A DNA stretch of 64,000 nt, taken from NCBI GenBank assembly GCA_034113365.1, contig JAXEXP010000039.1:15661-79660 (forward strand), given 5' to 3'. The notes below the pieces were generated by a model. It ran no database searches and was not told the DNA's origin. It saw nothing but the letters and a program-made list of their open reading frames with translations. The DNA comes from Spyradocola sp034113365 (GTDB lineage Bacteria; Bacillota; Clostridia; Christensenellales; UBA1750). Positions within the stretch are counted from its first letter, which is position 1. Every line of letters begins with the position of its first letter. A program made the position numbers and the translations under genes. Below are positions 16,847 through 25,692 of this stretch, in pieces.

Positions 16847-18028
16847 ATGAAGAAAAAGCTGCTGGCCGCGCTGCTGTGCGCATTCTTTGCGCTGGCCGCG
16901 CTGTGCCTGTTCCTGAGCCGGAGCTGGCTGCTCAGCGGCACGCCGCGCGTGCAGACGCAGCCCTTCGGCTACGGCAGCCTGCACAAGAGGTATTCGCTGA
17001 GCGGGACCTACCGGGCGCAGGACGCGGCGGAGGCCGTTGTGGAGGCGACAGACGAGTTCACGGCGGTCGTGCAGGAGGTGTGCGTGACGCCCGGGCAGCG
17101 CGTGCAGGCGGGGGACGTGCTGTACCGCTGCGCGGTGAGCCCGGAGCTGGAGCAGAGGCTGGCCAGTGCAAAGGAGGCGCTGGACACGGCGCGGCTGGCG
17201 CTGATGCAGGAAGAGCGGGATGAGGCGCTGTACGCCGCCTATGCGCGCTACATCGCCGCGGAGGACGCCGCGCTGCTCGCGCAGGAGGACGAACAAACGC
17301 AGAAGGAGGTTCGGGAGGCAAGGGAAGCGTTATCCGCGCTGACGGACACCCGGGAGAAGCAGGCGCAGCTGAGCGCCCTGCGCAGCCGGAGCGACGCGCT
17401 GCGCAGGTGCGAGGAGAACTATCTTGCGCTGCAGGCGGTGCGCGACGGGCTTTCGGTGGTGCGCGCCCCGCGGGACGGCGTTGTGGCGGAAGTCCGGCTG
17501 GAGGCGGGCGACGCGCTGCGCACGGGCGTCTGCTGCGCGGTGGTCGCGGGCGGCGAGGAGCTTGCGGCGCAGTTTCCCGTCACGCAGGAGCAGGCGGCGT
17601 TTTTCGCGAATCGGGCGGGGATCGGCGCGTGCCGCGTCCGCATAGGCAACGCGCTGGTGCAGGCGCGCGAGCCGGAGCTGATCGCGCGCGGCGGGCAGAG
17701 CTGCCTGCAGGTGACCGCGCCCTTTGACAGCGCGCTGTACGGCGCAAGCGCCACGATGGAGCTGGAGCTGCTGACCGCGGAGGGCGTGCTGCTGCCGCGC
17801 AGCGCGGTGTGCGGGGAGCAGGGCCGCCAGGTGACCTTTTATGTGCTCGAGCAGCGCGACGGCTTCTTTGGCACGGAGACCGTCGCGAGGCAAAGGACCG
17901 CTGTGCTGCTGGACTGGGACGGGGAAAACGTGATGGTGGTCACGGACCTGCCGCTCGCCACGGCCGTGATCGTCGGCACGAGCGGGGAGCTTGCCGACGG
18001 CTGTGCGGTGCTGGTGACGGACGAATAG
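16847..18028 (+). CDS. HlyD/efflux adaptor-like membrane protein
   Basis: 393 residues. One N-terminal membrane anchor (5-25), then a split biotinyl-lipoyl-like half (VCVTPGQRVQAGDVLY), a long helical hairpin rich in Ala, Glu and Gln (about 100-205), the second lipoyl half (VVRAPRDGVVAEVRLEAGDAL) and C-terminal beta domains. This is the membrane-fusion adaptor plan, normally part of exporters. Here it follows two importer-type permeases with an 11 bp gap and AGGTGA as RBS. Its role beside an importer is unclear; it may link the transporter to the cell wall or belong to a mixed system. Confidence 0.75.
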   Translation: MKKKLLAALLCAFFALAALCLFLSRSWLLSGTPRVQTQPFGYGSLHKRYSLSGTYRAQDAAEAVVEATDEFTAVVQEVCVTPGQRVQAGDVLYRCAVSPELEQRLASAKEALDTARLALMQEERDEALYAAYARYIAAEDAALLAQEDEQTQKEVREAREALSALTDTREKQAQLSALRSRSDALRRCEENYLALQAVRDGLSVVRAPRDGVVAEVRLEAGDALRTGVCCAVVAGGEELAAQFPVTQEQAAFFANRAGIGACRVRIGNALVQAREPELIARGGQSCLQVTAPFDSALYGASATMELELLTAEGVLLPRSAVCGEQGRQVTFYVLEQRDGFFGTETVARQRTAVLLDWDGENVMVVTDLPLATAVIVGTSGELADGCAVLVTDE

Positions 18029-18046
18029 TCCTTGCAGGACGAAAAA

Positions 18047-18079
18047 GGCGGGGGACGGCGCGGTGCGCCGTCCCCCGCC
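18047..18079 (-). terminator. Strong terminator at convergent gene ends
   Basis: 15 bp perfect GC-rich stem (18047-18061 with 18065-18079), loop of three. On the minus strand it is followed by TTTTT, so it mainly ends the kinase operon. Confidence 0.85.
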
Positions 18080-18083
18080 CGGA

Positions 18084-19379
18084 TCAGCCGTTGCCGCAGG
18101 GAAGGGAGATGAGGGCCACGAAGGTCTGCTCTTCGCAGGTGAAGGAAGCAAAGCCCTCCGCCCGGGAGACGATGGCTTGTATGCTTCGGATGCCGAGCCC
18201 GTGGCCGCCGCCGGACTTGGAGGTGCGGTAAGCGCCGTCCTGCCCGCGCAGGGTGCGGGGATCGGCGGGATTCCGGCACTCGATGTAGAGCATGTTCCGC
18301 ACGCGGCGGATGAGCAGATCGATGCGCGGCGCTTCGGGCGGCGATGCGTGGCGCAGGATCGCTTCGATGGCGTTGTCGAGCAGGTTGGTGACGATGGCGC
18401 ACAGCTCGTAGTCGCTGACGGGAAGGCCGTCCAGCGGGCAGAGCTCGCAGTGGAATGCGATCTGCTCCCGGCGCATCCGCAGTTCCTTGAGCGTGAGCGC
18501 GGAATCCAGCGCGACGCACCCGGAGGAGAACACCGGGAGGATTTGCGCGTCGAGCGCCTCCAGGTACTGCACACCCTCCGCCCGATGGCCGGACTCGATG
18601 AGGTTCTGCACGATGCCCAGGTGGTTCTTCAGGTCGTGGCGCAGGCTGTGCAGCGAGGCGGAGATGGCATTGAGCTCCTCTGCGCGCTGCCGCTCCATGC
18701 TGAGCAGGTCCGCCGTCCGCTTGGCCTCATATTCCCGCGCCGCGTACCGGGACATGATGGAAAACAGGCCGATGGACAGCAGCGAGATGCCCAGCGCCAT
18801 CGAGCTTGCGAGCAGCAGCGTACCGTCGTCGAGGAGCGAGCGGGCGCGAAGGGAGAACAGTACGTCCAGCACGCCCTCGGCCAGCAGATTGATGAGTGCA
18901 AACACGATCAGGGACCAGACGCTGATGCGGGTCGTGCGGCGCAGGCGCGTTAGAATGTAGAGGGAAACGGTGAGCAGCACGTTGGCGGACAGCACGAAGA
19001 TCAGCCGGCTCGGGGCGCCGTGCTGCATGCAGTCCGACCAGGAGCCCAGCGCCCGGGAGCAGAGGGAGCCCCACAGCATCGTGACCCCGTTGAACACCGC
19101 CGTGAGCAGGGCCCACCACAGCAGCTTTGTGCCGAAGGGATCCCGGAAGCACAGCAGCGCGTACAGCAGGGGGATCAGAAAGAGCCAGGTATCCACGGCG
19201 GGCATGTCAAAAAACAGATAGGTGGAACAGAAAAGCGCGAATGCGGTGCAGCAGAGCGCCGACGCCCATGCCGCGCTGCGCTTTTTGCTCAGAACGCGGT
19301 CGATGAACCAGGTGACGAGAAAGCCCTGATAGAAGTTGACGGCGATCTCAAACAGGAGCCACAGCCAATTCTCTTTCAT
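18084..19379 (-). CDS. GHKL-type sensor histidine kinase (AgrC/NatK-like)
   Basis: 431 residues. About six N-terminal membrane segments (5-210), a short coiled region with RQRAEELNAI, the H-box RHDLKNH with His248, the N-box NLLDNAIEA (332-340) and G-box GGGHGLGI near 393. This is the HPK10 class that pairs with LytTR regulators and often senses peptides or membrane state. The start ATG overlaps the regulator stop by 4 bp (ATGA). It is convergent with the transporter/HlyD operon, which may be its target (inference). Confidence 0.9.
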   Translation of the reverse strand: MKENWLWLLFEIAVNFYQGFLVTWFIDRVLSKKRSAAWASALCCTAFALFCSTYLFFDMPAVDTWLFLIPLLYALLCFRDPFGTKLLWWALLTAVFNGVTMLWGSLCSRALGSWSDCMQHGAPSRLIFVLSANVLLTVSLYILTRLRRTTRISVWSLIVFALINLLAEGVLDVLFSLRARSLLDDGTLLLASSMALGISLLSIGLFSIMSRYAAREYEAKRTADLLSMERQRAEELNAISASLHSLRHDLKNHLGIVQNLIESGHRAEGVQYLEALDAQILPVFSSGCVALDSALTLKELRMRREQIAFHCELCPLDGLPVSDYELCAIVTNLLDNAIEAILRHASPPEAPRIDLLIRRVRNMLYIECRNPADPRTLRGQDGAYRTSKSGGGHGLGIRSIQAIVSRAEGFASFTCEEQTFVALISLPCGNG

Positions 19380-20107
19380 ACATGCGCCTCTCTGTAAAAG
19401 TATTGCTGGAGCCGCGCCAGGGATTCGTCCAGAAAATTCCGCCCGATGGGGATCTCGACGCCCGTATCGAGCTGGATGGCCTTCTGCGTATACTGGCAGG
19501 CGTGCATGAGGTTGACGATATACCCCCGATGGCAGCGCAGAAAGCAGGCCTGGGGAAAGGTGGACGCGTAGTGCGCAAAGGTGCCCTTCAGCGGGACCTG
19601 GTAATTCCGGCCAAAGCGGGTGTAGATGTGCACGGAATGAATGCCCGACATGATGTAGAGCACGTCGCGGTAGGGCAGGCGGATGGTGAGGCCCTTGCGG
19701 GAGATGGCAAAGCCGTCGCACGCCATGGTCTGCATATACTGCCGGCAATGATCGAGGCAGGCGCTGATCTCCTGCTGGCAAATGGGCTTGCGAAGGTAGC
19801 GGTACGCGGACACCTCATAGCCCTGCGCCAGGTATTGGCTGCTGTTTGTGACAAATATGATCGGGATGTAGGGATCCGCGCTGCGGATGCGCTGCGCCAG
19901 CTCAAAGCCCGACATGTCCTGAAACTCGATGTCCAGAAACAGCGCGTCGAACACCCTGCCGCGCTCCCAGTCCTCCCACAGATCCTCTGCGGAAGCATAG
20001 ACAAGGGCCTGGACGCCCGCATCCTCGCGCGCCCGGGCCCAGGTCTGCACCGCTTCCTGCATGCCGCTTGCATAGACCGCCTCGTCCTCGCAGATCGCAA
20101 CGTTCAT
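19376..20107 (-). CDS. LytTR-family response regulator
   Basis: 243 residues. Receiver domain with acidic pocket ICEDEA, phosphoacceptor Asp59 in ALFLDIEF, and Lys in YLRKPI. The LytTR DNA-binding domain runs from about 137 to 243 (VLYIMSGIHSVHIYT, LRCHRGYIVNL, IPIGRNFLDE). RBS CAGGAGG lies upstream of ATG 20107. First gene of a two-gene operon with the GHKL kinase. A direct repeat of period 21 bp just upstream of its promoter looks like its own operator. Confidence 0.93.
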   Translation of the reverse strand: MNVAICEDEAVYASGMQEAVQTWARAREDAGVQALVYASAEDLWEDWERGRVFDALFLDIEFQDMSGFELAQRIRSADPYIPIIFVTNSSQYLAQGYEVSAYRYLRKPICQQEISACLDHCRQYMQTMACDGFAISRKGLTIRLPYRDVLYIMSGIHSVHIYTRFGRNYQVPLKGTFAHYASTFPQACFLRCHRGYIVNLMHACQYTQKAIQLDTGVEIPIGRNFLDESLARLQQYFYREAHV

Positions 20108-20143
20108 TGGGCACCTCCTGATGAGCGTTTTGTGTCATCCCTG

Positions 20144-20210
20144 ATTATACCTCATCCGCCGCAAAATGCCCATACGCTTCAAATACAACGCCGCACAGAT
20201 CAAATACAAC
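20144..20210 (-). promoter_or_regulatory. Promoter and putative LytTR operator
   Basis: Minus strand -10 TATAAT (20144-20149), weak -35. Upstream, TCAAATACAAC occurs twice (20179-20189 and 20200-20210) with start-to-start spacing of 21 bp, two helical turns. LytTR proteins typically bind two ~9-10 bp direct repeats on one helix face at this period just upstream of -35, so autoregulation is likely. Confidence 0.6.
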
Positions 20211-20244
20211 ACATGCCGAATGCAGGAATAATCGGATAAAATAA

Positions 20245-20286
20245 CACACCGGGAGATGCGGCAGATCGGGTGCATCTCCCGGTGTG
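20245..20286 (-). terminator. Terminator of the DUF4127 operon
   Basis: 15 bp perfect stem, CACACCGGGAGATGC (20245-20259) with its complement (20272-20286). On the minus strand it is followed by TTATTTTATC. Confidence 0.8.
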
Positions 20287-20322
20287 ATGGCGTTTGAGGG
20301 CGGGGTGGGGCATGTGCGGCGG

Positions 20323-21228
20323 TCAGAACAGGTCCAGCATGGCGTCCAGGTAGACGGCCTCGCGCACGCGGATGTGGTGCTCGGGCCGGGTCAGGTAGTG
20401 GAGCAGGAATTCCAGGATCAGCGCGCTGCCCAGGCCGCGGCCCTCGATCTTGAAGTTGGAAAAGCCCATGGGCAGGTAGAGGGTGCGGATGGCGTCGGCG
20501 CCGATGAAGGCCGGGCTGTCCATCGCCCGGGAGAAGCGGTAGCCCTGGTCGCCGCCGGGGGCGCGGCAGACGTGGTCGGGGCAGGCCTCGCCGAGGGTCT
20601 TGCGGCTGACGTTCTCGTAGCAGGCCTTCCGGTCCCGGCAGCCCAGCCAGCAGCATTCGTTGCAGAGGAACTCGACCTTGTCCTTCTGCGCCGGGGTCAG
20701 CGCGTTCAGCACGTCAAAGGCCTTGTTCAGGCGGAAATCCGGAACGACGCAGCGGAACTCTTCGCGGTTCAGCTCGGCGGTGAGGTCCACGGGATCCGTC
20801 AGCACCTTTGTGGTGGAGGAGACGAGGTACAGCCCCGGGTAGCGCGCCTTTAAGTGGTGCAGCAGCAGGTCCGAGTGGACGATGACGCCGTTTTGGGGGC
20901 CCGGGCTCTGCTCGAACAGCGCGCAGAGGCGGTTGCATCGGGGGTCGGAAAGGTGCTCCTCGCGCAGCAGGGAGTTGCTGAAGGTGAGCCGGGCCGAGAT
21001 GCCGTATTCCCGCAGCAGGGACAGCACCTCCCGGGGGTCGCGGTCGCCCGAACCGATGCGCCCGCCGCCCCAGAGACAGCCGGCCGGCGCGCCGTAGATG
21101 GAGCCGATGCTGCACCAGTCGTAAAACCAGTCCCGGTGCGCGCGGTACAGCGGCAGAAACAGGCGGTACAGCTCGTAAAACTCAAACAGGCCGGGAAGGT
21201 GGTAGACGGCGTTTCGCGCGTTGGACAT
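20323..21228 (-). CDS. Cysteine-rich protein, possibly peptidase U32-like; function unknown
   Basis: 301 residues. Not firmly recognised. Middle segments (FSNSLLREEHL, NGVIVHSDLLLHHLKARYPGLYLVSS, RCVVPDFRLN) read like the TIM-barrel strands of U32/UbiU-type proteins. A Cys cluster follows at about residues 190-222: CNECCWLGCRDRKAC and CPDHVC, suited to an Fe-S cluster. Soluble, no signal peptide. GGAGGT precedes the start. It lies 40 bp downstream of a DUF4127 gene and shares its operon and terminator, so the two probably work together. Confidence 0.5.
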   Translation of the reverse strand: MSNARNAVYHLPGLFEFYELYRLFLPLYRAHRDWFYDWCSIGSIYGAPAGCLWGGGRIGSGDRDPREVLSLLREYGISARLTFSNSLLREEHLSDPRCNRLCALFEQSPGPQNGVIVHSDLLLHHLKARYPGLYLVSSTTKVLTDPVDLTAELNREEFRCVVPDFRLNKAFDVLNALTPAQKDKVEFLCNECCWLGCRDRKACYENVSRKTLGEACPDHVCRAPGGDQGYRFSRAMDSPAFIGADAIRTLYLPMGFSNFKIEGRGLGSALILEFLLHYLTRPEHHIRVREAVYLDAMLDLF

Positions 21229-21268
21229 GTGCGGTGGACCTCCGTATGGTGTGGTGTGGATCCGGCGG

Positions 21269-22768
21269 TCAGGGCCTCCAGGTCACCTGCAGGCCGACCT
21301 CGAACATGCGCCGCCAGGGCATCCAGGCGTCGGCGACGTCCACATGCGAGGCGATGCTGGGCATGCGCTCCCGCACGAAGGCCTCCAGCTCCTGCCGGAC
21401 GAGCGCGCTGACCGCGCCGCGCGCATCGCGCACGTCCTGATAGGTCAGGCCCAGCGGGGGCAGCTGCTCGCGGCTCACCTTGCCGCGCACCTGGCTGCAA
21501 TAGCCCATGTCCTCCACATAGCGCAGCGCGAGGAAGCTTCTGTGCTGCGGGGTCATGCCCGCCAGCAGGGCGTGGACGCCCTCGGCGATCGCGGTGCCCA
21601 TGGTGTTGGAGGAGGTGTTCCAGCCCGCGTAGCCCTGCAGGCGGGGCAGCAGGCCGCACTGATCCAGCAAGGCCAGCAGCTCCAGGTCGCCGCCGTTGGC
21701 GTAGGCGTTGTCGCAGAGGGTGACGGGCTTGCCCTCATCCAGGCAATCGAGCAGGAATAGCACGAATTCCGGCAGTGTGCGCTCCACGGCGTAGCCGGGA
21801 TGGGTCGCGGGCTGCTCGTCGGCCTCGCGCATGTCCGAGCCGGGGCAGCTGACCGCGAGCACCAGGTCGGCCTCGCTCAGGCTGGTGGCGACGCGGCAGC
21901 CCGCGGCGGTCAGCTGGTATTTGACGGTCTCGCCCAGCGGGCGGTCCTCGTAGAGCGGGATCACGGCCGGGGCGCTGCCGGAGGCGTACTTGACGTAGAC
22001 CCGCGGGCGCTTTGCGGCAAAGTGCAGCGCCATGCGCGTGGTCAGCGTAAGCCCCACCTCGTCCGCGCCGGGGTAGACCAGCACGCGCGCGCCCAGCTGC
22101 AGCTCGGCCATCCTGCGGCGCACCGCGTGCTGATCCATCGCCGTAAAGCCGTAGGGCGCGGAATCGTCCTGCGGGATCACCAGAAAGTCCAGCGTGCCGT
22201 CCTTGAGCAGCTCCAGCGTGCGCAGGTTGAATTGCAGGTTGAACGCCCGGCGGTCAGTGTAGTCGCGCAGATATTCTGCGGGGACTTTGGCGTTCAGCGC
22301 GTCCAGCTCCGCACCGCCGCACAGGCCGAGGCTGACGCGGTGGCGCAGGCTGCCGATCTGATGGATCTCCGCGCCGCATTCGCCGTAATAGTCGGGCTCC
22401 TCGTCGCTGCTGGAGTAGCGCGGGCAGCGCATGATGCACTGGAAGGCGTAGATCAGCAGCTTTTCATTGCGCGCCTTGAGCTGCGCGACCAGCGACAGGC
22501 GCTGCTCTGCCTCGGAGGCGTCCAGCCGGTGCAGGCGGGAGGGGAGCAGGCCGCCGTAGAGCAGCATGTCCATGGACAGCACCAGCCCGTCGGCGTCGGC
22601 GCACTCGCGCAGCAGAAAGCCGCGCACCGCCTCCCAGCTGGCGGGGGTCTTTTTGCTGCCCAGGGCGGGCGGCGTCACGATGCGCAGCGGATCGCCGTCA
22701 AACAGCTTGGGCACGAATGTGGCGTTGCAGGGCCGCTCATCCAGCGGGATGTATACGATCTTCTTCAT
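21269..22768 (-). CDS. DUF4127 family protein
   Basis: 499 residues. The opening KKIVYIPLDERPCN and later segments (GLVLSMDMLLYGGLLPSR, VIPQDDSAPYGF, YPGADEVG, NAYANGGD, GYAGWNTSSNTMGTAIAEG) are the hallmarks of DUF4127, a family of unknown biochemistry found in many Firmicutes. The conserved Asp, Asn and Tyr residues suggest an enzyme. It has no membrane segment. The start at 22768 follows AGAGGTG; a longer upstream frame has no ribosome site. A consensus promoter lies at 22845-22873. Divergent from a sialidase-fold gene. Confidence 0.85.
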   Translation of the reverse strand: MKKIVYIPLDERPCNATFVPKLFDGDPLRIVTPPALGSKKTPASWEAVRGFLLRECADADGLVLSMDMLLYGGLLPSRLHRLDASEAEQRLSLVAQLKARNEKLLIYAFQCIMRCPRYSSSDEEPDYYGECGAEIHQIGSLRHRVSLGLCGGAELDALNAKVPAEYLRDYTDRRAFNLQFNLRTLELLKDGTLDFLVIPQDDSAPYGFTAMDQHAVRRRMAELQLGARVLVYPGADEVGLTLTTRMALHFAAKRPRVYVKYASGSAPAVIPLYEDRPLGETVKYQLTAAGCRVATSLSEADLVLAVSCPGSDMREADEQPATHPGYAVERTLPEFVLFLLDCLDEGKPVTLCDNAYANGGDLELLALLDQCGLLPRLQGYAGWNTSSNTMGTAIAEGVHALLAGMTPQHRSFLALRYVEDMGYCSQVRGKVSREQLPPLGLTYQDVRDARGAVSALVRQELEAFVRERMPSIASHVDVADAWMPWRRMFEVGLQVTWRP

Positions 22769-22844
22769 GGCGCACCTCTTTTGCACAAAATGGTATCGCG
22801 TTTTCCTGCAGGACCGGCAAAACGGATCCTGCGAGCCTGTGTTT

Positions 22845-22873
22845 ATGGTATCACCTGCGATTTTGAGTGTCAA
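22845..22873 (-). promoter_or_regulatory. sigma-A promoter for the DUF4127 operon
   Basis: Minus strand -35 TTGACA (22868-22873), 17 bp, -10 TACCAT (22845-22850). It is back to back with a plus-strand promoter whose -35 lies 36 bp away. Confidence 0.65.
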
Positions 22874-22909
22874 TATCGGCGCCTGCGGCGCTTGGCTCAA
22901 AACAGCGTA

Positions 22910-22938
22910 TTGACAGCCGTTTTTCCGGAGCTTATGAT
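22910..22938 (+). promoter_or_regulatory. sigma-A promoter for the sialidase-fold gene
   Basis: -35 TTGACA (22910-22915), 17 bp, -10 TATGAT (22933-22938). The remaining 22939-23172 is a ~230 nt leader in which nothing else is recognised. Confidence 0.7.
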
Positions 22939-23172
22939 AAAAATGGCGATGGAACCCGCGCCTGCCGGAGCAGGGGCAAATGAATATGCTTCAAATGCGG
23001 AAACTTTCTTTGCCGCACCGCGCGTTTCCGTCGGTCTGTTCCAAAACGGATATGGAAAAATTCACCGCGACGGCCAAGAAAACGCTGGCTGCCTGTCCGG
23101 TGGGCGGCTGACGGCCCGATGCGCCTGCCGGGAGGGCGTGCTGTGCGCAAAGATGCGGAGGAGGTAATCACG

Positions 23173-24573
23173 ATGCGAGGAAATACCTGCTGGAACTACC
23201 GGCCCTTTACGCGGCTGACCGACCTGGACGTGCGGCGCAAGCCCTTCATCTGCCGCGTGGCGCCCTTTGAGACGGGCTTTGACATCCAGTGGTTCGACAA
23301 CGGCCAGCCGGGCGGCGCGCACAAGCTGATCTGGCGCGTGTACCTGACGCAGGACGCGTGGCAGGAGCTGCCGCTGACCGGCGACACCGCCCGCGTGGAG
23401 GGGCTTGCCGCGCACTGCGACTACGAGTTCAAGGTGGTGCGCTGCGACGGCACCGGGGAGAGCGGCCTGCGCCTGGCACACACCACCTTTGTACCCGGCA
23501 CGGTGGTCAACTACCTGCACCCCGAGGACAAGACCTACCGCTTCTCCGGCCACAGCCTGTGCTCGCCCACCCTTGTGCGCCTGCCCTCCGGCGCGCTGAT
23601 GACCGCCATGGACGTGTTCAGCGCGGAATACGGCAATTCCAAGCTGACGCTGCTGTTCAAGTCCACGGACAACGGCGTGAGCTGGCGCTACGTGACGGAC
23701 GTCTTCCCCAGCTTCTGGCCCAAGCTGTTCGTGCACCGCGGCGCGCTGTACCTCTTTTCCGGCAGCCAGGATTACGGCGACATGCTCATCGGCCGGTCGG
23801 ACGACGAGGGCGAGACGTGGACGGCGCCCACGCACATCATCTCGGGCTGCGGCCCCGCTGAGATGGGCCCCCACAAGGGCCCGATGCCCGTCATCGAGCA
23901 CAACGGCCGCCTGTACACCGCCATCGACTACGGCTGCTGGCGGCACCAGCGGCACGCCAACGGTTTGCTGTCCATCGACGCGGACGCCGACCTGCTTAAC
24001 GCGGGCAACTGGGCCTACACGCCCTTTACGCAGTTCGACCCCAGCTGGCCGGGCGCGCCCGCGGGGCCCTGCCCCGGCTGCATCGAGGGCAACGCGGTGG
24101 TCGCGCCCGACGGCGTGATCCGCAACTATCTGCGCATCGACATCGCCAACTGCGTGCCCAACACCGGCAAGGCCGTGGTGCTGCGCGGCGACAACGACGA
24201 CCCGGAGGCGCCGCTCGTGCTGGACCGCATCGTGGACTGCCCGCTGGGCTCCAATTCCAAGTTCCAGCTCTATCGCGACCCGGTCACGGGCAAGTACATC
24301 ATGATCGGCACCGAGCAGTCCGCCCAGACGCCCGGGCGCACCGTGCTCTCCATGGCGGTGTCCGAGGACTTCTACACCTGGCGGGTCGTCAAGCGCATCC
24401 TCGACTACCGCCATTCCGACCCCAGCCGCATCGGCTTCCAGTACCCCGACTGGATCTTTGACGGCGACGACATCCTGCTGCTGGTGCGCACCGCCTTTGG
24501 CCCGTCGGCGAACTTCCACGACGCCAATTACCAGACCTTCCTGCGGATCGAGAACTTCCGGCAGTATCTTTAA
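23173..24573 (+). CDS. Sialidase-fold (BNR-repeat) protein, likely glycoside hydrolase
   Basis: 466 residues. An N-terminal beta domain (about 1-110) is followed by a six-bladed propeller with Asp-box repeats: FKSTDNGVSW and RSDDEGETW are the clearest. The end, YPDWIFDGDDILLLVRTAFG and ANFHDANYQTFLRIENFR, is typical of cytoplasmic sialidase-family proteins in gut bacteria whose substrates are often not sialic acid. There is no signal peptide, so it probably acts on imported glycans. GGAGGTAAT precedes ATG 23173. Its divergent neighbour is DUF4127. Confidence 0.75.
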   Translation: MRGNTCWNYRPFTRLTDLDVRRKPFICRVAPFETGFDIQWFDNGQPGGAHKLIWRVYLTQDAWQELPLTGDTARVEGLAAHCDYEFKVVRCDGTGESGLRLAHTTFVPGTVVNYLHPEDKTYRFSGHSLCSPTLVRLPSGALMTAMDVFSAEYGNSKLTLLFKSTDNGVSWRYVTDVFPSFWPKLFVHRGALYLFSGSQDYGDMLIGRSDDEGETWTAPTHIISGCGPAEMGPHKGPMPVIEHNGRLYTAIDYGCWRHQRHANGLLSIDADADLLNAGNWAYTPFTQFDPSWPGAPAGPCPGCIEGNAVVAPDGVIRNYLRIDIANCVPNTGKAVVLRGDNDDPEAPLVLDRIVDCPLGSNSKFQLYRDPVTGKYIMIGTEQSAQTPGRTVLSMAVSEDFYTWRVVKRILDYRHSDPSRIGFQYPDWIFDGDDILLLVRTAFGPSANFHDANYQTFLRIENFRQYL

Positions 24574-24643
24574 GGACGCGCTGTGCGCATGAGACGTAAA
24601 TCCCGAGATTCCCGGCGGGAGCGGACGGATAAGGAGGGCTTTG

Positions 24644-25618
24644 ATGAAGCGCGCGCTGCTTGAGATATGCCAGCACATCCGGGCGAACAGGCCGCTGCAA
24701 TCCACGCTGGTCTGCCTGGTGAAGATGTTCAATGCCGGATTGCTGATCCTTCTGCTGCGGGCATGGGACGTTGCGGCGGGCGCGCCCCCGTCCGTGCAGG
24801 CGGTCCCCTCGGGGTGGGAGGACCACTCGACGGCGGTTCTCCGGCTGATCACGGCGCTGATCCTCTGCGCTGCGGTGCTGGCCTTTGAGGTCCTGTGCCT
24901 GAAAAAGAAGCCCTACGGGCGCGGGCTCTGGCCGCTGCTGCCGGTCCTCTATGCGCTGGAGGCGATTCCTCTGGCGCTGTTCGAGGGGTATTTGGGCCGG
25001 GCGGAGTTCGCCGCGGCGATGGCGCTCATCCGGACGGGGACCATCTGGAGCCGGAGCCTGATCTCGCCCGTTGTCCACGGCTTGTTCATGCTGACGATCT
25101 GCATTTCCCTGACGCTGGACGCCGCGGGCCGGTTTCTGGCCTGGAGGAGCGAGCGGGGAACCCCACGGGCGCAACACAAGCCCGGCACGTGGTTCGCAAG
25201 ATGGGGCTATGCGCTGGGCAGGGCGGCGGCGTCCTGCGCGCTGTGCGCCGTGGTCGTATCTGTGATGGTGATCTCCTCCATGGCCCCGCATCCCGTGCTC
25301 TGCCTGCTGTGTCTGCTGGGTGCGATCGCGTATCTGCTCGCGCGGTACAGAAGGGAATGTGAACGGATCCGCAGCGGGGCGGTCGGGGCTGCGGAGTGGG
25401 CAGTGCTGCTGGCGCTGGATGTGCTGGCCTGCATCTGGCTGGTTCTGCGCGGCCTGCGGTGCGTGCTGGTTTTGATCGAGTGCGCGCCCGCGCTGGGGTG
25501 GGTGCAAAGCGGACTTTGCATAGGGCTGGGGGTCGCCGTGATCGGCTGCCTCCTCACGACGAGGATCCTCACGGGCCGCCTGCTGCCCGGAGGCCACGAG
25601 TTTTCGGCGGGCGGATGA
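24644..25618 (+). CDS. Multi-pass membrane protein of unknown function
   Basis: 324 residues with about six to seven hydrophobic segments, for example VCLVKMFNAGLLILLLRAW, TALILCAAVLAFEVLCL and ACIWLVLRGLRCVLVLIECA. No family recognised. The N-terminal 20 residues are charged and cytoplasmic. AAGGAGG sits 10 nt before ATG 24644. It follows the sialidase-fold gene by 70 bp and probably shares its transcript; a bidirectional terminator follows. Confidence 0.7.
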   Translation: MKRALLEICQHIRANRPLQSTLVCLVKMFNAGLLILLLRAWDVAAGAPPSVQAVPSGWEDHSTAVLRLITALILCAAVLAFEVLCLKKKPYGRGLWPLLPVLYALEAIPLALFEGYLGRAEFAAAMALIRTGTIWSRSLISPVVHGLFMLTICISLTLDAAGRFLAWRSERGTPRAQHKPGTWFARWGYALGRAAASCALCAVVVSVMVISSMAPHPVLCLLCLLGAIAYLLARYRRECERIRSGAVGAAEWAVLLALDVLACIWLVLRGLRCVLVLIECAPALGWVQSGLCIGLGVAVIGCLLTTRILTGRLLPGGHEFSAGG

Positions 25619-25650
25619 TTGGGGACGCGCTGCGCGCATCCTGTGAAAAA

Positions 25651-25687
25651 AGAACGGCCGCTGCGGTTGGGACGCAGCGGTCGTTCT
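25651..25687. terminator. Bidirectional terminator
   Basis: AGAACGGCCGCTGCG (25651-25665) pairs with CGCAGCGGTCGTTCT (25673-25687, one G-T pair); T-rich on the plus side, with TTTTTT past it on the minus side. Serves the convergent genes on both sides. Confidence 0.8.
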
Positions 25688-25692
25688 TTCGT

